Positions 7,606-15,409 of a stretch of 64,000 bases of DNA are shown here, one piece after another. Both the position numbers and the translations under genes were made by a program. Numbering within the stretch: the stretch's first letter is position 1; the number at the start of each line of letters is the position of its first letter. Source of the stretch: Paenibacillus piri (GTDB taxonomy: Bacteria > Bacillota > Bacilli > Paenibacillales > NBRC-103111); contig NZ_SMRT01000015.1 in assembly GCF_004354045.1 (NCBI RefSeq), forward strand, positions 124,001 through 188,000, given 5' to 3'. The notes under the pieces are model-generated. The model was not told the origin of the DNA and did not search any database. It saw only the letters and a list, made by a program, of their open reading frames with translations.

Positions 7606-8835
7606 ATGGGGAAGAAGGCCGTATTGATCGGAGCTATGGACACCAAAGGGCAGGAATACCGGTTTGTCCGGGACACGCTGGAAGCATGCGGCGTCGAGAC
7701 GTTCGTTATCGACACCGGCGTGCTGGGGGACCCGGTATTCCAGCCGGATGTCGCTGCGGACGAGGTGGCGCGTGCTGGGGGATCGAGCATTGAGGAGCTG
7801 CGCAGGCTTAACGACCGGGGAACGGCGGTCGCCGTCATGACGCGCGGGGCTGCCGGGCTGATCGCCGGTCTGGAGGCGCGCGGCATCGTAGGCGGCATGT
7901 TCGGCATGGGCGGCACGGCCGGAACGACGGTTGCCGCTTCGGCGATGCAAGCGCTGCCCATCGGAGTTCCGAAGCTGCTCGTTTCGACCGTGGCCTCAGG
8001 CAATACAAGACCTTATGTGGGCGTTAAGGACATTATGATGATGTATTCGGTCGTCGATATCGCGGGTATCAACCGGCTGTCGCGCCGCATCCTGAGCAAC
8101 GCGGCCTATGCGCTGGCCGGCATGATCCGGCAGCAGGAGCTGGAGGAGGAAGCTGCGGACGACAAAGTAACGCTCGGCATTACGATGTTCGGCGTAACGA
8201 CTCCGTGCGCGACACGCGTCCGGGAGAGGCTGGAGGAGAAAGGGTACGATCTGCTCGTCTTCCATGCCACCGGCACCGGCGGTCTGGCGATGGAGGAGCT
8301 GATCAAGGCCGGCTACATCAAGGGCGTCGCCGACATTACGACGACGGAGCTGGCCGACGAGCTGGTCGGCGGCATCTTCACCGCCGGGCCGAACCGGCTG
8401 GAGGCGGCCGGCTCGGTCGGCGTTCCGCAGGTCGTCTCCGTGGGCGCGCTCGACATGGTTAATTTCGGACCGCCGGAGACGGTTCCGGCGCAGTTTAAGG
8501 ACCGCAACTTTTATCAGCATAACCCGACAACCACCTTGATGAGAACGACGGTTGCGGAGAACCGGGAGCTGGGCCGGATACTGGCCGGCAAGCTGAATGC
8601 GGCCGCATCGCCGGCGGTCGTCCTATTTCCGAAAGCGGGCGTCTCTTTATTGGATATGGACGGCAAGGCGTTCGACGGCAAGGTGGAGCGCCAGGCTTTA
8701 TACGACGGCATCAAGCAGCATCTCCGGTCGGACATCCGGATGCTTGAGATGGATACGGATATTAACGATCCGGTCTTCGCCGATACGATTGCGGACCATC
8801 TGCTTCGTCTGATGGACGGCGTCCGGCAGGCTTGA
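7606..8835 (+). CDS. Tm-1-like ATP-binding domain protein (UPF0261)
   Basis: A 409-residue protein of the UPF0261 family. The N-terminal signature VLIGAMDTKGQEYRFVRD (about residues 6-23) and the segment HATGTGGLAMEELI (about 213-226) are typical. The plant homologue is the N-terminal half of tomato Tm-1, which inhibits tomato mosaic virus replication; the bacterial role is not established. AAGGGG precedes ATG 7606 by 9 bases; upstream ATGs at 7576 and 7600 are possible but less well placed. Its neighbour at 8886 corresponds to the second half of Tm-1, so the two probably act as one complex or on consecutive steps. They close a sugar catabolic operon here, which suggests an enzymatic role. 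Confidence 0.88.
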   Translation: MGKKAVLIGAMDTKGQEYRFVRDTLEACGVETFVIDTGVLGDPVFQPDVAADEVARAGGSSIEELRRLNDRGTAVAVMTRGAAGLIAGLEARGIVGGMFGMGGTAGTTVAASAMQALPIGVPKLLVSTVASGNTRPYVGVKDIMMMYSVVDIAGINRLSRRILSNAAYALAGMIRQQELEEEAADDKVTLGITMFGVTTPCATRVRERLEEKGYDLLVFHATGTGGLAMEELIKAGYIKGVADITTTELADELVGGIFTAGPNRLEAAGSVGVPQVVSVGALDMVNFGPPETVPAQFKDRNFYQHNPTTTLMRTTVAENRELGRILAGKLNAAASPAVVLFPKAGVSLLDMDGKAFDGKVERQALYDGIKQHLRSDIRMLEMDTDINDPVFADTIADHLLRLMDGVRQA

Positions 8836-8885
8836 CGCAAGCGGCGCAAGCGAAATAACAACAACGAAAGGAAGAAAAACTGACT

Positions 8886-9716
8886 ATGGCGATAGCAAGA
8901 CAAGAGATTATTAGCCGGCTTCGCTCTCAAATCGAGCAGGGCCGATTCATCGTAGGCGCCGGCGCCGGGACGGGCTTGTCCGCAAAATGCGCCGAGACGG
9001 GCGGCGTCGATATGATCATTATTTACAATTCCGGCAGATACCGGATGGCGGGGCGAGGCTCGCTGGCCGGGTTGATGCCGTACGGCGACGCCAACCAAAT
9101 CGTCGTCGACATGGGCGGAGAGGTGCTGCCGATCGTGCGCGATACGCCCGTATTGGCCGGCGTTTGCGGCACCGACCCGTTCCGGTTGATGGACGTATAC
9201 TTGAAGCAGCTGAAAGAAATGGGCTTCTCCGGCGTTCAAAACTTCCCGACCGTCGGCCTCATCGACGGCACGTTTCGGCAAAATCTGGAAGAAACTGGAA
9301 TGGGCTACAATCTCGAAGTGGAGATGATCCGCAAGGCGCATGAACTGGATCTGCTGACCACGCCGTATGTGTTCAATGAAGAGGATGCCATCGCCATGGC
9401 GCAGGCCGGAGCGGACGTGCTGGTCGCACATGTCGGACTGACCACGAAGGGCAGCATCGGGGCGAAGACGGCATTGACGCTGGATGAGTCGGCCGACCTT
9501 GTGCAGCGCATTCATGATGCCGGCAAGAGCGTCAATCCCGACATTATCGTCATTTGCCATGGCGGTCCGATTTCGGAGCCGGAGGATGTCGACTATGTGC
9601 TGAGACGGACCAAGGGCGTCGCCGGATTTTTCGGGGCGTCCAGCGTGGAACGCTTGCCGACCGAGGTCGCGATCACGGAGCAGGTAAAAAGGTTTAAATC
9701 CTTAACAAATTCATAA
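8886..9716 (+). CDS. Phosphoenolpyruvate hydrolase family TIM-barrel protein
   Basis: A 276-residue protein of the PEP_hydrolase family (related to the PEP mutase/isocitrate lyase fold). It shows the conserved IVGAGAGTGLSAKCAE start, the NSGRYRMAGRGSLAG segment, and NFPTVGLIDGTFRQ near residue 120. In plants this domain is fused to the UPF0261 domain; here the two are separate neighbouring genes. GAAAGGAAG lies about 14 bases before the ATG. It is the last gene of the operon and is followed by a hairpin terminator. The family name does not fix the reaction; lyase or hydrolase action on a 2-oxo acid or phosphorylated acid is plausible. Confidence 0.87.
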   Translation: MAIARQEIISRLRSQIEQGRFIVGAGAGTGLSAKCAETGGVDMIIIYNSGRYRMAGRGSLAGLMPYGDANQIVVDMGGEVLPIVRDTPVLAGVCGTDPFRLMDVYLKQLKEMGFSGVQNFPTVGLIDGTFRQNLEETGMGYNLEVEMIRKAHELDLLTTPYVFNEEDAIAMAQAGADVLVAHVGLTTKGSIGAKTALTLDESADLVQRIHDAGKSVNPDIIVICHGGPISEPEDVDYVLRRTKGVAGFFGASSVERLPTEVAITEQVKRFKSLTNS

Positions 9717-9736
9717 GCTTCCGGATGCACAAGAAG

Positions 9737-9794
9737 CAGCCGGCCCCGACGCAGTCCTGTTAACAGGCCGCGGTGGAGGGCGGGCTGTTTTTTT
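9737..9794 (+). terminator. Rho-independent terminator of the sugar operon
   Basis: The arms CAGCCGGCCC (9737-9746) and GGGCGGGCTG (9778-9787) pair with one mismatch and are followed by seven or more T. The position is 20 bases after the last gene. Confidence 0.7.
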
Positions 9795-9817
9795 ACTTGA
9801 ACGTATAAGTTTTGTAT

Positions 9818-9881
9818 ACTTGGCTTCGCACAACTTTGGCAAACGCGCTCGTCCCTTAAGATTGGCGAAGCCGTTTATCCT
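9818..9881 (+). repeat. Dispersed 64-bp structured repeat, copy 1
   Basis: The sequence from ACTTGGCTTCGCACAAC to GGCGAAGCCGTTTATCCT matches, with about 12 differences, the reverse complement of 58997-59060. An outer stem GGCTTCGC/GCGAAGCC closes it. Both copies are intergenic. Confidence 0.65.
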
Positions 9882-10027
9882 GATCGGCCCCTGGGGTCGG
9901 CGGCTTTGTTAGCAAAATGTTAAGAAATTTCATATCCGTTTCGATTTATTCTAAAATGAATCCAATTCGTTTTTGCCATAATGAGTCTAAAGTCAGGATT
10001 CCAATTTGAGAGATGGGGGAATGAACG

Positions 10028-10390
10028 ATGGCCAAAGTTATGGTTGTGGACGATGCGGCTTTCATGAGAATGATGCTGAAGAGCATGCTGACGGAGGAGG
10101 GGCACGAGGTGGTCGCCGAAGCGGTGAACGGGGTAGAGGCGGTGGCCGCTTATTTGTCGACCAAGCCCGATTTCGTCACAATGGATATTACAATGCCTGA
10201 AATGGACGGGGTGGAGGCGGTGAAGGAAATCCGCAGGCTGGATCCGGCGGCAAGGATCATTATGTGCTCGGCGATGGGTCAAAAGGCGATGGTGGTCGAT
10301 GCCATTACGGCCGGAGCGAAAGACTTCATCGTCAAACCGTTTCAAAAAGACCGGGTCATCGAATCGGTTAATAAAGTGTTGGGGGCTTGA
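10028..10390 (+). CDS. cheY: CheY-like single-domain response regulator
   Basis: A 120-residue receiver domain with nothing attached. The acidic pair is D8-D9, the phosphorylation site is D53 (TMDITMPEMDG), the switch residue is S81 (CSAMGQ), and K103 is in VKPF. This pattern closely resembles CheY of Bacillus, which binds the flagellar motor switch when phosphorylated by CheA. A GGGGG ribosome site lies about 10 bases before the ATG. It is not in a flagellar operon here, so it may be an extra CheY copy; the symbol rests on sequence resemblance only. Confidence 0.82.
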   Translation: MAKVMVVDDAAFMRMMLKSMLTEEGHEVVAEAVNGVEAVAAYLSTKPDFVTMDITMPEMDGVEAVKEIRRLDPAARIIMCSAMGQKAMVVDAITAGAKDFIVKPFQKDRVIESVNKVLGA

Positions 10391-10627
10391 TTCTCCGTCC
10401 GACACCGGCAATCGAGGCCCCACTGGCAGCTCTTCACTTCCCTTTTGGCCGCATTTCCTCGGCGTGGACGGTTTTTTCATGTCATAATAAGGAATACTTG
10501 TATTGTACGGACTATGAAAAATGAAACCGTTCAACAGGAACCGGGCATATCTATGACCAGAAGGGAATACCGGATATATTTGCGCGGGCAGGAGCCCTGC
10601 CGGGGTGCGAGTTGAGGAGGAGCCATC

Positions 10628-11392
10628 TTGTGGACGAGACGGAATCTGATCTTATTGCTGCTTTTGCTGGCGGTGCTTGCTTTATCCGCAGTGGCCAAAG
10701 CATTGATGGAACCGTATAAGCCTGATGCGGCAGCGCTGGAGGCGATGAAAGGCGGCGAGGGGGTCGCCGTGACGGAGAGCAAGGAATGGATCATATTCGA
10801 GCCGGGGAAAGGGAAGAAAGCGGAGCCGGATATTTTGTTTTATCCCGGAGGCTTGGTCAGGCCTGAGAGCTATGCGCCTCTGGCGCTATCGCTTGCCAAG
10901 GAGGGCCTCCGGGCATGGATTGTCAAAATGCCGCTGAATCTGGCGATCTTCGGCGAGGACCGGGCTAGCCGGGTGATTGAGACGGAGCCGGGGCGTGACT
11001 TTATTATCGGCGGCCATTCGCTCGGAGGCGTCGTGGCGGCGCGGTATGCCGTCAAGCATCCCGAGCATTTGAAGGGCGTCTATTTACTGGCTTCGTATAC
11101 GGACCGGAAAGGAAACTTGCGCGGGCTGACACTGCCGGTGCTGTCGATCGTCGGCACGTTGGACGGCGTATTGAACGGGAATGCGTTCGAGCAAGGAAAA
11201 CGCTTCTTGCCGGACAAGACGGAGTATGCGGAAATTACCGGCGGCAACCATGCGCAGTTCGGCAGCTACGGCAAGCAAAAAAACGATAACCCCGCATCCA
11301 TCCCCTCCGAAAAGCAGCTCTCGATAACCGTCAGCTTAATTGTTAACTGGCTTGAGCGCCTGGAACCCCCGGGCGGCGGCTCTCCCAAATAG
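10628..11392 (+). CDS. Membrane-anchored alpha/beta hydrolase
   Basis: A 254-residue protein starting with TTG, placed by GAGGAGGAG about 8 bases upstream. Residues 6-25 form a membrane anchor or signal peptide. The nucleophile elbow GGHSLGG is at about residues 122-128, Asp in GTLDG is near 178, and GNHAQFGSYG supplies the catalytic His. This is the Abhydrolase_5-like family, esterases or peptidases facing outside. The substrate is unknown. The stop codon lies at the first bases of a 120-bp repeat (11387-11507), and a strong terminator follows, so the gene is a single transcription unit. Confidence 0.85.
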   Translation: MWTRRNLILLLLLLAVLALSAVAKALMEPYKPDAAALEAMKGGEGVAVTESKEWIIFEPGKGKKAEPDILFYPGGLVRPESYAPLALSLAKEGLRAWIVKMPLNLAIFGEDRASRVIETEPGRDFIIGGHSLGGVVAARYAVKHPEHLKGVYLLASYTDRKGNLRGLTLPVLSIVGTLDGVLNGNAFEQGKRFLPDKTEYAEITGGNHAQFGSYGKQKNDNPASIPSEKQLSITVSLIVNWLERLEPPGGGSPK

Positions 11393-11507
11393 TGAACTCG
11401 TTCAGCTTTGCTGAACATCGGGGAAACAGATGGGGACTCTACCCCACCTGATTCAAGGCACACCTTAGAGGTGGTATCTTAACCCGATAAAGTCGTAATC
11501 GGATAAA
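11387..11507 (+). repeat. 120-bp multi-hairpin repeat, copy A
   Basis: It runs from AAATAGTGAACTCGTTCAGC to GTAATCGGATAAA and matches 16380-16502 almost throughout. Hairpins are GTTCAGC/GCTGAAC, ACCTTAGAGGT, and CCGAT/ATCGG. The first bases overlap the stop codon of the hydrolase gene. One stem present in copy B (CCCACCT/AGGTGGG) is shortened here. Confidence 0.75.
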
Positions 11508-11508
11508 C

Positions 11509-11556
11509 AAAAGCATGGAGACCTTGGTTGAATACGAAGGTCTCCATGCTTTTTTT
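11509..11556 (+). terminator. Strong Rho-independent terminator
   Basis: A perfect stem of about 16 bp (AAGCATGGAGACCTT paired with AAGGTCTCCATGCTT) with an 11-base loop is followed by seven T. It ends the alpha/beta hydrolase transcript after the repeat. Confidence 0.9.
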
Positions 11557-11646
11557 GGAATGGGGGTCCGTCATGCCCCGGGTTAACGAATCGCCCGCGC
11601 CGGGCGAGCCGCCGATAGAAGCGCAAAGGTCGGGAGCGGAATCCGC

Positions 11647-12000
11647 TCAAGTAACGCCTTCGGCAGTGCCGGGAACGGGCTGGGCCGGGGCTAACGGCTC
11701 CCCGTTCTTATAATAGAGTGAGGGGCTCAGCAGCACGTAGAAGATATGTACCTGATCATAGCCGCATTCGCATAGCAGCTTATTCAACGCAGAGGCCACG
11801 GCATCGTGCACCTCTTGCTTTCGCGGAAACATCAAAATTTCCACGCTGCAGGGCACCTGGGTAATCGTCTCTGTAAGCAGCTGTTCGATCTTGACCTTCT
11901 CCTTGGCAATTCCGACAAGCTGGGCGAACTCGTCGACCACCCGGGGGGCAATCGACCTGAGGAGATCGCCGGTGAAGCCTTTAAATCGCAAGTATGGCAT
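11647..12000 (-). CDS. DUF1904 family protein
   Basis: A 117-residue cytoplasmic protein starting MPYLRFKGF, characteristic of DUF1904. A proline right after the initiator Met, plus the small size, recalls the tautomerase/MIF fold to which DUF1904 has been related; that link is from memory of the family and not tested here. The start at 12000 has GGGAG about 9 bases upstream; the frame extends further upstream, but the extension has no family features. It is divergent from the PadR gene at 12238. Confidence 0.75.
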   Translation of the reverse strand: MPYLRFKGFTGDLLRSIAPRVVDEFAQLVGIAKEKVKIEQLLTETITQVPCSVEILMFPRKQEVHDAVASALNKLLCECGYDQVHIFYVLLSPSLYYKNGEPLAPAQPVPGTAEGVT

Positions 12001-12145
12001 GATGACCGTCTCCCTGATTGATGATAAATGCGCTTCCTGCCAGTGGGCGCGCATCGGGTTGTCCGCAGCAAGGGAATGGCGGCGAATCGCCAATGTTGCG
12101 GGCAAAGTTCGTACAAAGCGGTTCGGATGAACGATAGTATTCCGG

Positions 12146-12174
12146 TTGATTATATGTTCATTTTTACATATAAT
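12146..12174 (+). promoter_or_regulatory. Sigma-A promoter of the padR gene
   Basis: TTGATT (12146-12151), a 17-base spacer, and a perfect TATAAT (12169-12174), about 64 bases before the start codon. It encloses a PadR-type operator. Confidence 0.75.
12154..12169 (+). promoter_or_regulatory. PadR-type operator, ATGT-N8-ACAT
   Basis: ATGT (12154-12157) and ACAT (12166-12169) are separated by eight bases; the dyad extends to TATATGT/ACATATA. This is the established PadR recognition pattern. It lies between the -35 and -10 of the regulator's own promoter, indicating autorepression. Confidence 0.65.
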
Positions 12175-12237
12175 TAGGTTCGACAAAATAGTACTATGGT
12201 TCAAATCATATGTCAATAACCGAATGGTGGAGGTATT

Positions 12238-12792
12238 ATGAATACTCTATCCTATGGATTGCTCGCGATGCTGACCGGCAGCCCGCGTACCGGCTATGAG
12301 CTCATGCAGCAAATTCAGCCGCTTTGGAGAGCGAAGCACAGCCAGATTTATCCGCTTCTTGCCAAATTGGAGAAGGCGGGCTATGTCCGGTTCGTCACCG
12401 TAGAGCAGAAGGACAAGCCCGATAAAAAAATATATTCCATCACGGAGCAGGGGCTAGCGAAGCTGTGCCGATGGATTCCGGAAAAGACGGACGAGCCGGT
12501 CAAGCGCGACGAGCTGCTGTTGAAAGCGTACTGCGTTTCGTTGACGGACCCGCATACAGCCCGCAGCCTGATTCAACGCCGCATCGAGCTGTACGCCGGC
12601 CGGCTGGGCAAATACAAGCAGCTGCTGGACGATTTGAAGCAAGAGGAGGCCGGGGAGCCGGGCTTCGGTTCGCCGTCATTCGGCAATTATATTTTGCTGC
12701 AAAGAGCGGTAAGCAATGCGCAGGCCGAATTGGATTGGTGCGATTGGGTGACGGATCTGCTGATTAGGCAGGAAGGTTTTACCATGCTATAA
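12238..12792 (+). CDS. PadR-family transcriptional regulator
   Basis: A 184-residue protein with the PadR N-terminal winged helix (SYGLLAMLTGSPRTGYELMQ at 5-24; SQIYPLLAKLEKAGYV) and a C-terminal Vir_C-like helical dimerisation domain (about 95-180). The long C-terminal domain places it in the PadR subfamily that includes AphA-like proteins. GGAGG lies 6 bases before the ATG. A PadR operator sits in its promoter. The nearest downstream gene is the PfkB kinase; the DUF1904 gene is divergent, and either could be a target. Confidence 0.88.
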   Translation: MNTLSYGLLAMLTGSPRTGYELMQQIQPLWRAKHSQIYPLLAKLEKAGYVRFVTVEQKDKPDKKIYSITEQGLAKLCRWIPEKTDEPVKRDELLLKAYCVSLTDPHTARSLIQRRIELYAGRLGKYKQLLDDLKQEEAGEPGFGSPSFGNYILLQRAVSNAQAELDWCDWVTDLLIRQEGFTML

Positions 12793-12856
12793 TCAGTGTA
12801 ACAGGAAAAGACAACGTAAGGTTTGCGTGATTCTATATTAGTGACGGAGGACATGC

Positions 12857-13831
12857 ATGTTTGCACGAGCTTCTGCAAAAATCGTTTGTTTAGGCGAATT
12901 GTTCATTGATTTGGTGCCGGAAGAAGATGCTTCGCTGTCCCCGCAGGAAGTATCGTTCCAGCAGACGGCGGGCGGATCGCCGGCGCAAGTGGCCGCCGCG
13001 GTAGCGAAGCTGGGAGGAGCTTCGCGGTTTATCGGGAAGATCGGCTGCGACGCGCAAGGCAGCTATTTGCGCGGCGTGCTTGACGACGCGGGGGTGGATA
13101 CGGCGCTCGCCGAGACGGAAGCGGCGGCGACCGCAGTCGCAGCCGCGGCGCCCTGCGCCGCTGGGGAGCCGGACGGCATGTCCGGCTTCGAGCCCCGCGC
13201 GGACATGCTGCTGGAAGCGGCGGAGCTGGAGGCCGCATGGCTTGACGATGCGGCCGTGTTCCACTTCGGCTCGGCATCGCTGGCTGCGGAGCCGTGCCGA
13301 ACCGCGACGCTGGAGGCGGCGCGCAGAGTAAAGGCGGCCGGCGGAATTATTTCATTCGCTCCGAATTTGAAGCCGGCCTTATGGCTGGATCAGGAGGCGA
13401 TGCGCCGGGAAGTGTCGGCGCATGCCGCACTTGCCGACGTGCTGAAGCTGGCGGAGACGGAAGCGGCCGCCTTGACCGGCCTGGAGCCGGCGGAGGCCGT
13501 GCAGCAGCTGCTCGAATCGGGTGCCAAGGCGGTGGTCGTGACGCGCGGGGAGGACGGCTGCTGTGTTGTGACGCGCAAGGCGATGACATTGGTCCCCGGT
13601 ATTCGCGTGAAAGCCGTCGATAAGACGGGGGCGGGGGACAGCTTTGTCGGGGCAATGCTGTTCCAGCTGGTGGAACGCGGAATTAAGGCGGACCGGATCG
13701 AAGACGAATTGACGGATGAAGAGACGGTCCGGCATATTTTTTCCTTCGCCAATAAGGTCGGCGCTATAACGACTACCCGGAAGGGCGTGCTTCAGGCATT
13801 GCCCGACTTGGCCGAAATCGAATCGGTTTAA
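12857..13831 (+). CDS. PfkB-family carbohydrate kinase (fructokinase-like)
   Basis: A 324-residue sugar kinase. It shows the N-terminal GG-type motif (TAGGSPAQVAAAVAKLGG, 36-53) and the ATP/catalytic motif TGAGDSF, with the catalytic base at D261. Two features are unusual. The lid/substrate segment after GVDT is an Ala/Pro/Glu-rich stretch with no recognisable strand pattern. The usual SFDxN strand reads SFAPN. The protein may phosphorylate an altered sugar or be weakly active. GGAGG lies 6 bases before ATG 12857. It is 64 bases after padR in the same direction, so it may be co-transcribed. Confidence 0.8.
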   Translation: MFARASAKIVCLGELFIDLVPEEDASLSPQEVSFQQTAGGSPAQVAAAVAKLGGASRFIGKIGCDAQGSYLRGVLDDAGVDTALAETEAAATAVAAAAPCAAGEPDGMSGFEPRADMLLEAAELEAAWLDDAAVFHFGSASLAAEPCRTATLEAARRVKAAGGIISFAPNLKPALWLDQEAMRREVSAHAALADVLKLAETEAAALTGLEPAEAVQQLLESGAKAVVVTRGEDGCCVVTRKAMTLVPGIRVKAVDKTGAGDSFVGAMLFQLVERGIKADRIEDELTDEETVRHIFSFANKVGAITTTRKGVLQALPDLAEIESV

Positions 13832-13853
13832 AGCGCGAAAGCACGTGCCTTGC

Positions 13854-13919
13854 AAAAAGACCAAATGCCTGGAATGCAGTATCTGCTGCTTCCGGCCATT
13901 GGTCTTATTTTTCATCCGC
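13854..13919 (+). terminator. Possible terminator between convergent genes
   Basis: AAGACCAA and TTGGTCTT arms enclose about 45 bases and are followed by ATTTTT. The long loop makes it a weaker candidate. It lies between the kinase and the convergent YkuK-like gene. Confidence 0.4.
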
Positions 13920-13979
13920 TTGCGATCGGACGATCGCAAATTGATCAACGCGCCGCGCGATGCGAAGCTGCTGCGCCGT

Positions 13980-14459
13980 CTATTCCGCAAAACGGTCCGC
14001 GACCGAGCTCGCACCGAACGACAGCGGCTTGATGCGGGCCTCGTAGCCTACCGAGGTAACCCAGCCGCATATTTCCTGGATCAGCACCTTTGTATCCCCT
14101 TTGCTGCCGATATCGATATGAATTTCCAACGGCCACTCGGAGGTTAAGTCGCTGATGCCGTTTTCGCGGTTAAGCTGCTCGACCAGCTGCAGGCTCAGCT
14201 CGGTTTCCCGGTAAATTCGCGTACGCAGGTCGTGCAGCGGCCGGCTGTTCAGCTTGCGGTAAAAAAACCTTGCGCCGCTGCCGACGCGGTGAATGATGAC
14301 GGCAGTAACCAAGGTCGTCCGCGATTTTGTCGTATGGGAGTCGGTGCCGATGACCAGCTTGTAGGCAGCATCAGGTTCCTGCTCCGCATAAGCGCGAAGT
14401 TGGCTAACCATCGTCTCAAGGGAAACGGCGCCTAGGGTCGGGCTTATAAATTGCATCAT
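13980..14459 (-). CDS. YkuK-like RNase H-fold protein (DUF458)
   Basis: A 159-residue cytoplasmic protein of the DUF458 family. Its core KLVIGTDSH (about 34-42), EIHIDIGSKGDT (about 112-123) and a distal Asp resemble the acidic residues of the RNase H fold. Homologues are common in spore formers and have no firmly known function. AAGGAG lies 9 bases before the ATG-ATG pair at 14459/14456; a GTG at 14477 would include this ribosome site inside the gene and is unlikely. Confidence 0.82.
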   Translation of the reverse strand: MMQFISPTLGAVSLETMVSQLRAYAEQEPDAAYKLVIGTDSHTTKSRTTLVTAVIIHRVGSGARFFYRKLNSRPLHDLRTRIYRETELSLQLVEQLNRENGISDLTSEWPLEIHIDIGSKGDTKVLIQEICGWVTSVGYEARIKPLSFGASSVADRFAE

Positions 14460-14724
14460 CTTGATCAACTCCTTCACAAAGTATAAAAGACTCCCTATAT
14501 CCAGTTTACGTAAAATTGCAAAATTTAGGCGTCAAACCGTCCGGCGCACGATTCGAACCGGAGACATGCATGCCGGATGCATGTTCAAGACGTTGTGAGC
14601 GCAGCAGGTCCGAGCCATCTTTTAGCAGGAAAATGACGAAATATAAATAGGGCATGATTATTTTTTACAAAATATGTAAAAAATGGGAATGATGTGATTA
14701 CGGACTCGAGAGGCTGATAAAGGG

Positions 14725-15246
14725 ATGCATATTGCGATGGCGGTTATAAGCTTGCTGTCTGTTTGGTGTCTGGGGGATTGGAGGCATTGGAAGCTGTATC
14801 ATCCGGCGATGCTTTTTATGGCTGTCGGAAATCTGTTATACCAGTTTTTTACGACCAATTATTTTTTGTGGCGGTTCAAGCCGGATTTTTACCTCAATCA
14901 TACGACAACGGAACTAATATATACCTTTATTACGTTTCCCGCAACGGCGTTATTGTTTATCTCCCGATTTCCCGGCAAGAGAAGGCGGCAGTACATCCAT
15001 ATTACCGTATGGATAGCTATCTATGCCATTATGGAATATGTGTACATGCTGGCGGACCGGATCGAATATCGGCACGGCTGGAGTCTGGGCTGGTCGGTTA
15101 TGTTCGATTGCGTCATGTTTCCTATGCTCATCTTTCATCACAAACATCCTTTGGCGGCTTATGGAACGTCCGTTATCATTTGCGTTACCCTGCTCTGGCT
15201 GTTTCAGGTACCGGTTCATGTGCCTACTGAGCAAAGGACCGGATGA
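14725..15246 (+). CDS. CBO0543-family multi-pass membrane protein
   Basis: A 173-residue protein with about five hydrophobic segments (residues 2-17, 27-42, 64-80, 90-108, 145-165). The pattern of Trp-, Tyr- and His-rich loops (FKPDFYLNHTTTELIYTF) is that of the CBO0543 family found in spore formers, for which no function is known. The ribosome site is weak (AAAGGG directly before the ATG). It stands alone between divergent and spaced neighbours. Confidence 0.7.
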   Translation: MHIAMAVISLLSVWCLGDWRHWKLYHPAMLFMAVGNLLYQFFTTNYFLWRFKPDFYLNHTTTELIYTFITFPATALLFISRFPGKRRRQYIHITVWIAIYAIMEYVYMLADRIEYRHGWSLGWSVMFDCVMFPMLIFHHKHPLAAYGTSVIICVTLLWLFQVPVHVPTEQRTG

Positions 15247-15409
15247 AGCCCCGCCGTTCATTCGCACTGATTACAATTTTTACCCGCCTGGATACCATTT
15301 AAACCGCTGGCATAACGATTTTCGTTAGGACAACCGCCGACCGTTCTGGTATATTTAAATCATGGGAAGGATTGAAACGGATTACCGATAGCATGGGGGG
15401 CAGGCCTTA

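Noticed and set aside
10395..10477. Possible terminator after cheY (CCGTCC...GGACGG then six T)
   Set aside because: A six-bp stem with a loop of about 65 bases is too weak to call.
14545..14585. GATTCGAACCGG on the plus strand looks like the T-loop of a tRNA read on the minus strand
   Set aside because: The bases around it do not form a T stem, and no anticodon or acceptor arm can be built in the flanking sequence.
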